A stretch of DNA of 64,000 bases from Adineta ricciae. Lineage: Eukaryota; Rotifera; Eurotatoria; Adinetida; Adinetidae. Made by a program: the position numbers and the translations under genes. Location of the stretch: the NCBI GenBank assembly GCA_905250025.1, contig CAJNOJ010000114.1, positions 186,001 to 250,000 of the forward strand, read 5' to 3'. Each line of letters begins with the position of its first letter. Position 1 is the first letter of the stretch. The notes below the pieces were generated by a model that did not search any database, was not told the DNA's origin, and saw nothing but the letters and a program-made list of their open reading frames with translations. This document shows, piece by piece, positions 40,901 to 52,300 of this stretch.

Positions 40901-43900
40901 TACCACGAATCGAAAGCAAAACCATAGAATATCTGTAAGAAAGAAGAGCATATTTTATGAATGTACCATCGATTTGTTTCTCTTCTTGTTATAGGTCTCA
41001 ATCGATGGTTTCGTTCGATTCACCATCTCAAAGTCGATATTCAATCTACTATCGAGATGTAAAACCAAGTACGTATGAAATTCGTCAACAAGATCTCGAT
41101 AGTTCGTCAATTCTTTTAGACTTTCATGAAAATCTGCGAATGCGTTTACTCCTCGATATTGGCAAATTGCTTGGTGAGTCAGTCTCGCATATTGTATAAA
41201 ATGCAACTCATTCTCATTCTTATTTAGATAAACTAATTGAAATTCAATCACATGATGTCCTATCCATCCGTTTAGCACTCTCCGTATGCATTTCACTCAA
41301 TCCATTCGAGTATCGTCTAAGTTTCTATGTAGATTTGTGTCTTATCATCTGAATACTATGGGATCTTTGCTCGTGAAGTCGATCAAATGCGTGAAGATAT
41401 TCGATCAATCACCAGCTTAGTTCAAAGTCCTATTCTTGGTAAACGAGATTATCCTCGGTTTTTATCGATCAAACAACTTCAATTGCAAATCGAAGCATTT
41501 GAATTACATAACTTCCGATTGTTGACTGAAACTGACCAACAAATCGGATTTAAACTGTTTGATTTATCAATCAGTCGACATAGTGAAGTAAGGTCTACAT
41601 GCTAAAAATGATTCTTGCAAATTGTTTGTTATTAGATTCGTTCCAAAGCTCAAGAAGAACTGTTTCATTTTATCAATCATTATAATTTATCTTGGATAAA
41701 ATTTCTCGATCGCATCGTCGAACAACTTTCAACATCTAATAAAACTAATCATCATCAAGTTAAAGTTCGTTCTCGTATTCAGTTACTCTCCTCTTTTTAT
41801 CAATTCGTTTTTAGGGTTGCTTATATATTCTTCTCGGCAATGATACATTCTTCTTACCAACGAAGCATTCATGGTCAATGATGAGTAAAATCTGGCCGTT
41901 GATGGTTAAGATCAACCATACGAATAGACTTAGCATTCAAAATCTAATCGAACGTATTAGACAGAACGTTGAGAAAGATTTTGAACCGTTGGAACTGAGT
42001 TTGGATATCGGACACGATGCTCAATGTGCAGCTGTTGACCTTTGGCACGAACTAGAAAACGACGAGCTAGAACGAAGCCAACAAATCCGCGAAAGACAGC
42101 GTGAAAGCAATCTTCAATCATACCATCATCTAATTGATACACTTCACTCCTTACTTCGAGATGAAACTTTGTATGTATAGCTCCGCCACCTTTGGTTTTG
42201 TATTTGTGTATGGAAATTTTAGAACTTGGGGACAGGAGAAGATTGCCATGTCATTTTTACACTTACTCCTTCGAAAAGATGTGCCATTGTCCGCATCATG
42301 CGTTAAAACATGCGTTGATTTTCTCATTCATGACAACGCAGAATTGCGAGAGGTAAGGCGATCCATTTTAATCAATGAATCGAAAGACATGCTTTCGTTT
42401 AGTATGCTTTTAAAATCATGACGACATTTTGTCGTATACAAAAACCACCGCGAATATTTATTGAAAAATCAATTGAAGAAATCTTTCGCGATGCTGGCCA
42501 ATCATTAGCAGTGCCCGATAAAGATCAATGTCAACCGGGCGCACGCGAAGATAATCTATGGATCACATTCAACGATTACGAACTTCCAAAAACCCAAGAT
42601 GAATGGGAACAAACATGCTTTCTGGATGATGTGTTCTATGGTTATTATCAATGGCCGAAGACAATTAAGTATGCAATGAACAAACGAGAACGTTATACTA
42701 TAAACAATATGCCCAAGGAAGTCTCGATTATATTCAATCGTTTTATGGATAAGAATTTTGTAAAACAAATGTTGAAAGTCAATGTTAACAATGAAAATAC
42801 GACACGATTCGATAGAAGTCGATTTGAAATGTTTAAAGTAAGATAGGATGCATTTCTTTCATAGTGTATTCTAAAGGCTTCATTTTTAGGCTCTCTTTCG
42901 AAATTTTGGTCTTGCATTTGTTGATAATTTCCTGGAAGAATTGACTGCGCTCATGCGTAAAAGAGCACAAATCCGACAAGAACATCGACTAGTGGCTGAA
43001 ATTATCGCTGGTATGATTCGTGGTTCGAAGTATTGGACATTGGAGATGGTAAGACAGTGGGTGCAACTTTCATTCTTCTCTTAGTACTTCATTTAGCTTG
43101 ATACATTTTGGCAAAAGTTAACGCCATTTCTCAATGAAGTTATTGCTAATCTTAACCCCGATCTCTTCATTTACTGGGGCTCCTGTCTTCAATTTAGCAT
43201 GGTTTGTTTGAATCAATTTGATTTGAACTGTTTCTTTACAAGTCTTTTTTTTTATCATTTCAAAGGAAGATCAAGATCCTCGTCGAATGTTTCACGCAAT
43301 AGAGTTCACTCTCAGTCTCATTGACAACCAGACATGGGTCAATACATTCAATGAAGCATCCCGTTGGTATCTAGTACAAAGTCTCGCTGTGTTTCAATGG
43401 CGTATTCCATCCATCTGGTGCACTATCTATGAAAGTGCCAAAGAACTCATTGATCACCCGTCGAAATTAATACGACAATTAGTTACCGTGTAAGTAGAAA
43501 GATTTCATCCACGATCAAGTTTCATTCTTCATTATTAGTACATTACCATTGACGCTCAAATTTGATTTGACATTGTTCGAAGGAAAATCAACATACCATC
43601 CTACGTTTAAACAGTTAATTGAAGATATACGCGAACGATTAGACCGAGCTATAGCAATTTGTGAAAGCAAATCACGAAGTAAGATATTGCTCCTTGATTA
43701 GATTTTTACACAGAAATCTTCTTTAGTTAATCATGCGGCGGAAATCGATATACTTGACAACGAAGTTAGCCAAGCATTGAGCTTGATCCAATCAGGTAGA
43801 AATACTCATAATACATCTACTCGTTCTATTTCGTCTAAATATGCTCTAGTGATTGCAATACAAGGACAATTATTCGCTCTGTGCCATCAGCCCATTAGAG

Positions 43901-44876
43901 ATACTACCCTTCAAATGTTTTCCTACGTACGTGTATTCACACGAATATTGAGATAATTATAGATTTTGTTTAGTTTTGTGACACTGGAAGTATCATGGTT
44001 AATGATGATGGTTTCAGAAATCATTTAGCAGGTATTCGAACATACATCGGTATGGCTTATTTGCACACAGACCTATTAGAAGCATTGATTGAACAAGTTG
44101 AACATGTGTGTATAGATATCAGCCGAGTGTAGTATTCATTTTTACATTTTGTGAATATACACATAGGTTTGTACGAAAAGCAAGTGGCAAGCCCGTCTAG
44201 CGGCTATGGAATTCATTCAATACTTTGTATTTTGTAATTTATTCAACATTCGTCCTTATTTGCGACGATTGCATAAACTTGTGGTTGCATGCTTGTTTGA
44301 TGACCGATTGGAGGTACGTTTAACAGCGTCTATGACTCTCTCGGTCTTCTACCAATGCAGCTACACTCCAGTTACGGATGCAGATCTGGTAGGAAAGATT
44401 TTGTTTTGTATTATTATTGGTTAAATTCTAAAATAGAAACATTTTCGCCTGATGAGCAAAACGCCTTACCGCTCAATTATAAATGGCGAGAAAGTTGTAT
44501 CTACAAAAGATATTGTCAAAAGACATGGTGGTAAGTACGATTATCGTTCTATAAATTCTTATTACTTCGCGTAACATTAGGCATTTTGGGCTTGTGTGCT
44601 ATCATTCAAGCTAATCCTTATGATATTCCAGCTTATGTACCAGACACATTGATGATTCTATGTGAACATTCACACGATCCTCATCTAATACAAGTAAGAG
44701 ATTGTATTCTAGTCGATGATATGTAAAAACATTTCGTTTAGCGATCCATCAAACAATGCTTGTCGGAATTTCGTCGTACTCATCATGATTCTTGGCATGA
44801 GCATCGAATGAAGTTCACCGGCGATCAACTTGGAATTTTGGCTGATGTGCTCATCTCACACAACTATTATGTTTAA
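37903..44876 (+). CDS. PSME4: Proteasome activator PA200 (PSME4), complete, about 27 short introns
   Basis: Blm10/PA200 HEAT-repeat solenoid that binds the ends of the 20S core and promotes ubiquitin-independent degradation, largely nuclear in animals. Blocks match animal PSME4 from end to end: PGFILWSKKLKEF, CPFDR, LPPHLHDQGFK, WFAPHESSRLTEQDITDF, DCSSATEVRTDLTEVEKE, the NCKR-like HEAT core, LRDETL..NLRTWGQEKIAMSFLHLLLRKD, DDVFYGYYQWPKTIKYA, AEIIAGMIRGSKYWT, and a C-terminus FRRTHHDSWHEHR..(DQLGILADVLIS)HNYYV. The ending HNYYV resembles the mammalian CYYA tail that docks on the 20S alpha ring, with a Tyr next to last replaced in position. I count about 27 introns, mostly 40-100 nt, GTAAGT/TTTAG type. 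Start ATG 37903; stop 44874-44876; AATAAA 44913-44918. Confidence 0.9.
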
Positions 44877-46100
44877 CATAGCAAAAGAATAACGCTTTTT
44901 TTTTCTTTTGTAAATAAATATTTATCGAGTAGATGTTATTACGTAGAAACTATACGTAGGTATGCTGATGTCGCACGACGTAAGACTGAATTTTTATCAT
45001 TCGTATGGTAAAATAACAGTTGATTCATTCATAAATCTGTCGAGTATAGCATTAGTTTTTACTCTTCCTTTTATATGGATTCAAATTGGTTGTATTGTTG
45101 AAACTCCCCATCATAAACAATGCAGATAGAGTAGCATAAATGGAAACACATACGTCTTCTTTCATTCGCTTTGCTTACCTTTTCCTCCAGAGACGATATC
45201 AATCATTTGTTAAGTTTGGACATCTAGAAAGATTTACACGAGACGAGACGAGCTACTCATTGAAAAATAACTCATATTAAATAAATTCCATTGATGAGTT
45301 GTTTTCACAAAAGCATAAGTTCGCTTCAAAACGAAATGTACTTGTTTGAGAACCATAGTGAAAGTACGTCAATAGTAATCTCAATGACAACAGTGTACTT
45401 TCAAATAGAATTTGTACAGTATCAGTGAAAGAGACGAAAAAACACTCTTTCCTACTTTTCTTCATTTCGAAGATTGGACAAAATTTCGCTGCCGTACAGC
45501 AATGAATGAAATCCTTTATTTGGAGTCGACTATCATCAGCACTGACGACAGCCACTCTATTTGAGATACTAATCGAAACGAAGTGATCACAACGTCATCA
45601 ATAAATAGTGTGTCGATGCAATTCAAAAATACAACATTATTCAGACTTCAACACACTTTCGAAAAAAAATATCATTAGACGTCGATAACCATAAGAGTGT
45701 GTGTCTATGAAATTGATTCCAGTGCATGCGGAGATGTAAAGCAAATATGTAAACCTTTTAAAAAACACCAATCGTGCACAAGAACAAAAAAAAGCAATTT
45801 CACGAAACTATCTACAGATGTATTTCTATTCGTCGTAATGAACAAGGCGAGCGTAAAAGAATATTGAGAACGAGACGCAACAGCGAATTACAAAGACAAT
45901 AAAAAAAAAGGACGCAAAGGAGTAGACTACGAACAATACATCATTTATGTGTCGACATTGATGTCTCCTGTTCTCTATTATACTTTTTTCTCTCTTTCGT
46001 TCGTTTTGTCGTCTAGTATATTATGAAGTAGATATACAGACAACGAGTACTCGAAAAGAAAGTTTCAGTCTAAGTTGAAGTCTCATTCACTGAAGTTCCA
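44877..46100. other. Intergenic region between PSME4 and PLC-like gene, copy B
   Basis: About 1.2 kb, conserved at 54581-55803. It carries the PSME4 AATAAA (44913-44918) and the shared upstream element at 45775-45848. A minus-strand frame at 45277-45555 is not preserved as coding in the other copy. No gene is recognised. Confidence 0.45.
45775..45848 (+). repeat. Degenerate repeat shared with PSME4 upstream region (PLC copy)
   Basis: Begins GCACAAGAACA and ends ATGAACAAGGC, with AACTATCT and a TATTCGTCGT run between. It matches 21367-21440 in order and spacing. It lies about 250 bases before the PLC-like ATG. Confidence 0.5.
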
Positions 46101-47276
46101 ATGACGTTGTTCATCTTCCTACTTCCGTGGATCTTCGTGTTATCATCGGTTCAAAGCAGAAATTATTCAACATGGATGGCAGATAACGCGCTACTACTTT
46201 CATCTAAAACATTGGGAAGTATATGCTTAGCTGCAACACATAACTCAGCAGCCTATAACCTATCGAATAAAGTAATCAATACGGAGGCGCATGAGTCGTC
46301 TTTTGCGACATTTTATAGTAACCTTAACAATATTGTCAATGCGACTGGTCGATCATCTGATCAGCTCGTTAGACTGTTTACAGATGGTATTCGAGCTGGA
46401 AGTGAATGTATCACGAAAAGTATCTATTCTCAGTTGACGGATGGCAATCGTGCATTGGATCTTCGTTTGAGCGTATTTGAGAACGACATTTACACCGCAC
46501 ACGTACTACAGGGACCTTCTTTGTCTGATGTGCTTGCACAAGTTTGGAAGTTTTTATATGCAACAAACGGTGAAATTGTGTTCATGACTTTGGGACATCC
46601 CTACGGATTTAATCGAACGTATATCGATCGACTTGCTTTGCTCCTTGATCTATTTGTCACTAGCGGATTAGCCATCACGCCAGCTGCCTATCCGAATGAT
46701 CTATTGAGTTACACTTATGAGCAATTGGTTAGCAAAGGCCGTTCACGTGTTATCATTGTCATTGATGATACTATCAATCCTGATTTTAAATCTTTCTTCT
46801 CTACTTCCCTTTATTCACCACCTGATGGAGGCAGTCACAAATTGTATGGATCATACACCAATACTAATAATATCAATACAGTTATAGATCATCAAACTGC
46901 TAATTACGCTCATGCTCGAAAGATTTCCGCACCAGCAGCGATGTACATGACTTTGACACCGACATATAATGATATGATCAGTATTATTGTTTCTACCGTC
47001 GTAGCAGACTTTCATCCACTGATGAGACCACTCGTACTTGCTGGCCTTCGAGCTATTTTAGCATCTGAGAATATGAGTGATATTGACCTTACCTGTACGT
47101 CACTGTCTGATATCTATCTTCGACAAAATATGATTTCAAGACGTACTAGTATCCTCACAACTATTCAGTCAACATCGCTCTCCTTGACTAAGAATAGTAT
47201 TTTTCTTATTTACACCGATTTCTATGAGAACAACAGAGACATTATCGACCTAGCTATTTCGTACTCACTCATCTGA
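46101..47276 (+). CDS. Secreted PI-PLC-X-like phosphodiesterase
   Basis: Single exon, 391 residues. N-terminal signal peptide (about residues 1-19, ending SSVQS). The body resembles the PLC-like phosphodiesterase TIM barrel: LAATHNSAAYNL holds the first catalytic His (47), and ALDLRLSV..NDIYTAHVLQG holds the Asp-x-Arg and the second His (134). This is the arrangement of bacterial-type phosphatidylinositol-specific PLC X domains. Several N-glycosylation sequons (NYS, NLS, NAT, NRT) fit secretion. No Ca-binding EF/C2 modules are present, unlike cytosolic animal PLCs. Substrate uncertain: phosphatidylinositol or a GPI anchor is possible. AATAAA at 47582-47587 is distant. Its partner in copy C (55804) is cut by an N. 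Confidence 0.7.
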   Translation: MTLFIFLLPWIFVLSSVQSRNYSTWMADNALLLSSKTLGSICLAATHNSAAYNLSNKVINTEAHESSFATFYSNLNNIVNATGRSSDQLVRLFTDGIRAGSECITKSIYSQLTDGNRALDLRLSVFENDIYTAHVLQGPSLSDVLAQVWKFLYATNGEIVFMTLGHPYGFNRTYIDRLALLLDLFVTSGLAITPAAYPNDLLSYTYEQLVSKGRSRVIIVIDDTINPDFKSFFSTSLYSPPDGGSHKLYGSYTNTNNINTVIDHQTANYAHARKISAPAAMYMTLTPTYNDMISIIVSTVVADFHPLMRPLVLAGLRAILASENMSDIDLTCTSLSDIYLRQNMISRRTSILTTIQSTSLSLTKNSIFLIYTDFYENNRDIIDLAISYSLI

Positions 47277-48021
47277 AATGGCTAACCTTATTTTATTTGT
47301 TGTTCATTTTGATGACAGAAAAGATAAAACGAAATAAGTTTATTGTCAAATATGTATCTCCTTCCAAATCGAAATATTGCATTGTGTATAAAAACAGGAT
47401 CATAGTTAGTTCAATCGAACACCATACAGTCCTTGGTTTCGTCATTTACACGAACGATGATTATACTATAATGATGACAAGAAAGTTTTCTGCGTCATTC
47501 GATGTTTTTATGTTCATACATACGCACAACGTGTGCGCTCGTCATGATCGACTAAAATAGCATTATGAGTACTCTGTGATGAATAAATAAGTGCGATCAG
47601 GGCACGAAACCGGTGTAAAATTTACTTGTAAAATAAATATCCAGTTTTTTTTTATTTACCTTGCACAAGCAGCATTGACGTCAGCAGCAATCTTTCAAAA
47701 AACAAGATCAGCATCAACATACGAATTCAGTCAGCAGGAAGCAAAAGCTCCATAATACATACAATGCAACTGAATTTGACGCGAGAAAAGTGAATAATGT
47801 GCATGTCAGTAACCGGTACGAGAACAAGGGAAAGAGAGAGAGAGAGAGAAAGAATATTTACACAACCTTCTCTCATACGATTATTATCGATACAATGTTC
47901 CCCCAATTCAGGTCAAGAAGAAACGCAAGCGTATATAAAAAAGAGATGAAAATGAAACATATTCATTAACGGCTCCAATCGAGCAGAAAAATACTTTGTC
48001 AACAGTATAGTTCCTCGACAT
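47277..48021. other. Intergenic region between PLC-like and ATPase genes, copy B
   Basis: Contains AATAAA at 47582-47587 and a short GA microsatellite at about 47834-47848. A plus-strand frame at 47297-47560 is not kept in copy C and is not called. Partly conserved at 56993-57518. Confidence 0.45.
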
Positions 48022-49352
48022 ATGTATCCGCAGAAGTTATCACTATCGGCTCCAGCATCTGCAAATGCTGGTAGGCGACATAACAAGGCCCATGATTCTG
48101 TTTATGCGCCCAGCACTACTGAAACGAATGTACATACTACTGATACAATACAACAAGATCGCATTGCTTGGCAAACTATGTCTCAATATTTGACTCTTCG
48201 GCTGATGCAAACACGACGATCCAGCACAACAAACCGTACCGATCGAGCATTTTCACAAGCAGACGTACCTTCACAATACATTCGAAAGCTTCCTCATAAG
48301 AGTAATCATTTAAAAGTGCCGCCATCAGCTATATCCGATGAAATATCGGAACGTAGCTTCAAACACTTGGATCCAGTTACATTGGAATTTGATGAAGATA
48401 TCGTCGAAGGCACACCAGCACTTGAAACTGATGTACATATCATACCATTGGACAGGCTAGTTGAACGTTTTAACAGTAATTTAACAATCGGACTGGCCGA
48501 TAGCATCGTAGAACAACAACGTACAATCTACGGAAAAAATAAACTAACACCATCACGTCCGCCAAGTCTTATTTGGATGTTCATCAAACAATTGCTTATC
48601 GGATTTAATGGTGTCTTATGGCTTGCTACTCTGTTTGCTTTTCTCAGCTACGTAAGTTTCCTATTTCTTCCATTGAATAGTATCAATAGAGGGGCACGTT
48701 TGTGAACAATTTGATTTTGTATAGAAACCATTTGGAGGTTCCGATCCTGACGTGACCAATCTCGCTTTAGCTGGCATACTGGTTTTTGTCATTGTGTTCA
48801 ATGCATTGTTTAACTTCTATCAGGAAGTAAAGTCAATGAAAATTGTCGCATCCTTTTCAAAAATGCAACCTGCACTTGCCACCGTTAAACGAAATGGTGT
48901 TGAAATGCAACTTAGTGCAGAGGAACTTGTGCCTGGCGATATCGTTCGTATTCGTCTCGGCGACCGAATTCCAGCTGACTGTCGATTGATTTCGTGCGAT
49001 GATCTTCAAGTAGACACGTCTCAATTGACTGGCGAGTCGCTACCGGTTACGTGTACGGTTAAATGCACAGATATGAACTTTATGGAAACGACCAATATGG
49101 TTTTCTACTCGTCCCTCGTTGTTCAAGGCTCAGCTGAAGGCATAGTAACTAATATTGGAGACAAAACTGCACTTGGACAAGTTGGTCAAATGACTCGAAG
49201 CACTGGTAATTCAGAAGTGACAGGACTTCATCGAGAAATCAACCGTTTTGTCCTATTTATCATCATCGCTGCATTCACATGTGTTATTCTCTTATGGATT
49301 ACTTGGGCTGCCTGGCTCAATATCGTCCATGAAGGATATATCACCGTTAATG
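48022..49352 (+). CDS. Na,K-ATPase-like P-type ATPase, 5' part, copy B
   Basis: Exon 1 (48022-48651) and part of exon 2 (48725-49352), joined by a 73-nt phase-0 intron. It holds a long, probably disordered N-terminus, the first membrane segments and the actuator domain with LTGES. The frame stops at the N at 49353, where unrelated PSME4 sequence begins. The full gene is readable in copy C (57519-61558). Confidence 0.85.
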
Positions 49353-49353
49353 N
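49353..49353. other. Single-N assembly join between copies B and C
   Basis: ATPase exon 2 ends here and the next base lies inside PSME4, at the position equivalent to about 39849 in copy B. Gene order then repeats from PSME4 through the PLC-like gene to the ATPase. Confidence 0.9.
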
Positions 49354-52300
49354 TCCACCCGATCTGACTGAGGGAATATGTCCGCTCAATCTTTCGATAA
49401 CAGAGCTTACTTCGATTTAATTTAGGTAGAGAAAGAGGTTTGTCTATCAACAGCAATGTTTGAAGAATTTATCACAAGATTCCTCAATGAAACATTTGAA
49501 GTTATCGATAGCCTATCGACAGATTATACGGATGCGTCGATTATCAATGAACATTCAACCGAATATGATACCTTTCAAAGAAAATTGATATCGATTGTCA
49601 CGAGTATTGTCCAACAGTGTAGTAGCAGCATCTTTCGAGTACGTATCGATTGTTAGAAGAACAGTATCTTCGAAATAAGCGTGAATATATTCAGATTGTT
49701 CGACAGAAGATCATCAATTTTGTTACCAGTTCAATTTTCTCCTCGAAAGTTAGATCATTGGCCATTGGACTTGTTCGAGCGATTGTTAAATGTCATCCTG
49801 AAGACACTCTCAAGTATTTACTACCACAAACATGTCAAACTATCGAAAAAATCTTTCACAAGGCGGAACGAAACCTCTTGCATGATCATAAAGGTGATCA
49901 AGAACTAACTTGGTATATATGTTTGTTCGCGGAACTTCTTCAAGCTCGTGGTGATGTTCTACTTGAATACAAAGAAATCATTCAAAACTGTTTTCACAGT
50001 TGCGTTCGTATTCTTCACATTGATTCCTATGAAACCGTTGCTCTAGCAATAAAATATTTACTTCAATCACTGATAAATGTCTATCCGATTGACTCGAGTT
50101 TGATCATCGAGAATCTCGACGGATCATTCGCGGACTTTCTGCCGATTCGAGTGAGTTCATTGGAATGGATAGAATTAAACGTGATGTATTCGCTTTTTAG
50201 GCATGGGGACAAAGTGTTGACTTTGATCAACTTCAAGTTCGCTATCATATTCCCACTACAGATGAAATCAATTTTGCTTGCGAATTCGTCAATGATTTTC
50301 TCTATGCAGAATTATCGTTACTAAGCGACATGAAATCAAAACTGTCGAAGGAAGAACGAAGACGATCGCTAACGATTATACACAGTATCGCCGTCGGATG
50401 TTTTCGTATCGTACCACGAATCGAAAGCAAAACCATAGAATATCTGTAAGGAAGAAGAGCATTTCTTACGAATGTACCATCGATCTGTTTCTCTTCTTCT
50501 TCTTCTAGGTCTCAATCGATGGTTTCGTTCGATTCACCATCTCAAAGTCGATATTCAATCTACTATCGAGATGTAAAACCAAGTACGTATGAAAATCCCC
50601 GAGAAAAGCTCGTTAGTTCTTCGATTCTTTCAGAGTTTCATGAAAATCTGCGAATGCGTTTACTCATCGATATTGGCAAATTGCTTGGTGAATCAGTCTC
50701 GCATATCGCATAAGATGAAACTCATTCTCATTCTTATTTAGATAAACTAATTGAAACTCAATCACACGATGTCTTATCCATCCGTCTAGCTCTCTCCGTA
50801 TGCATTTTACTCAATCCGTTCGAGTATCGTCTAAGTTTCTATGTAGATTTGTTTCTTATCATCTGAATACTATGGAGTCTTTGCTCGTGAAGTCGATCAA
50901 ATGCGTGAAGATATTCGATCAATCACCAGCTTAGTCCAAAGTCCCATTCTTGGTAAACGAGATCATCCTCGGTTTTTATCAATCAAACAACTTCAATTGC
51001 AAATCGAAGCATTTGAGTTGCATAACTTCCAATTGTTGACTGAAACTGATCAACAAATCGGATCTAAACTTTTTGATTTATCAATCAGTCGACATAGTGA
51101 AGTAAAGTCTGTATGCTGAAAACTATCCTTGCAAATTGTTTGTTATTAGATTCGTTCCAAAGCTCAAGAAGAACTGTTTCATTTTATCAATCATTATAAT
51201 TTATCTTGGATAAAATTTCTCGATCGTATCGTCGAACAACTTTCGACATCTAATAAAACTAATCATCATCATCAAATTAAAGTTCGTTCTCGTATTCAGT
51301 TACATTCCGCGTTTCATCAATTCGCTTTTAGGGTTGCTTGTACATTCTTCTCGGCAATGATACATTCTTCTTACCAACGAAGCATTCATGGTCAATGATG
51401 AGTAAAATTTGGCCGTTGATTGTTAAGATCAACCATACAAATAGACTTAGCATTCGAAATCTAATCGAACGTATCAGACAAAACATTGAGAAAGATTTTG
51501 AACCGTTGGAACTGAGTTTGAATATTGGATACGACGCTCAATGTGCAGCTGTTGACCTTTGGCACGAACTAGAAAACGACGAGATGCAACGAAGCCAACA
51601 AATCCGCGAAAGACAGCGTGAAAGCAATCTTCAATCATGCCATCATCTAATTGATACACTTCACTCCTTACTTCGAGATGAAACTTTGTATGTATAGCTC
51701 CGCCATCTTTGGTTTTGTATTTGCGTACGGAAATTTTAGAACTTGGGGACAGGAGAAGATCGCCATGTCATTTTTACACTTACTCCTTCGAAAAGATGTG
51801 CCATTGTCCGCATCATGCATTAAAACATGCGTTGATTTTCTCATTCATGACAACGCAGAATTGCGAGAGGTAGACGATCTATTTTAATCAATGAATCGAA
51901 AGACATGGTTTCGTTTAGTATGCTTTTAAAATCATGACGACATTTTGTCGTATACAAAAACCACCGCGAATATTCATTGAAAAATCAATTGAAGAAATCT
52001 TTCGTGATGCTGGTCAATCATTAGCAGTGCCAGATAAAGGTCAATGTCAACCGGGCACACGTGAAGACAATCTTTGGATCACATTCAACGATTACGAACT
52101 TCCAAAAACCCAAGACGAATGGGAACAAACATGCTTTCTGAATGATGTGTTCTATGGTTATTATCAATGGCCGAAGACAATTAAGTACGCAATGAACAAA
52201 CGAGAACGTTATACTATAAATAATATGCCCAAGGAAGTTTCGATCATATTCGATCGTTTTATGGATAAGAATTTTGTGAAACAAATGTTGAAAGTCAATG

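Noticed and set aside
45277-45555. 92-residue minus-strand frame between PSME4 and PLC
   Set aside because: Broken in the corresponding region of copy C (about 54970-55265); no domain.
47297-47560. 87-residue frame after the PLC-like gene
   Set aside because: Most of it is absent in copy C and the shared end is not preserved as protein; likely 3' flank.
47834-47848. GA run and the CA run near 19646 as meaningful repeats
   Set aside because: Short simple-sequence tracts that differ in length between copies; no sign of an array or CRISPR.
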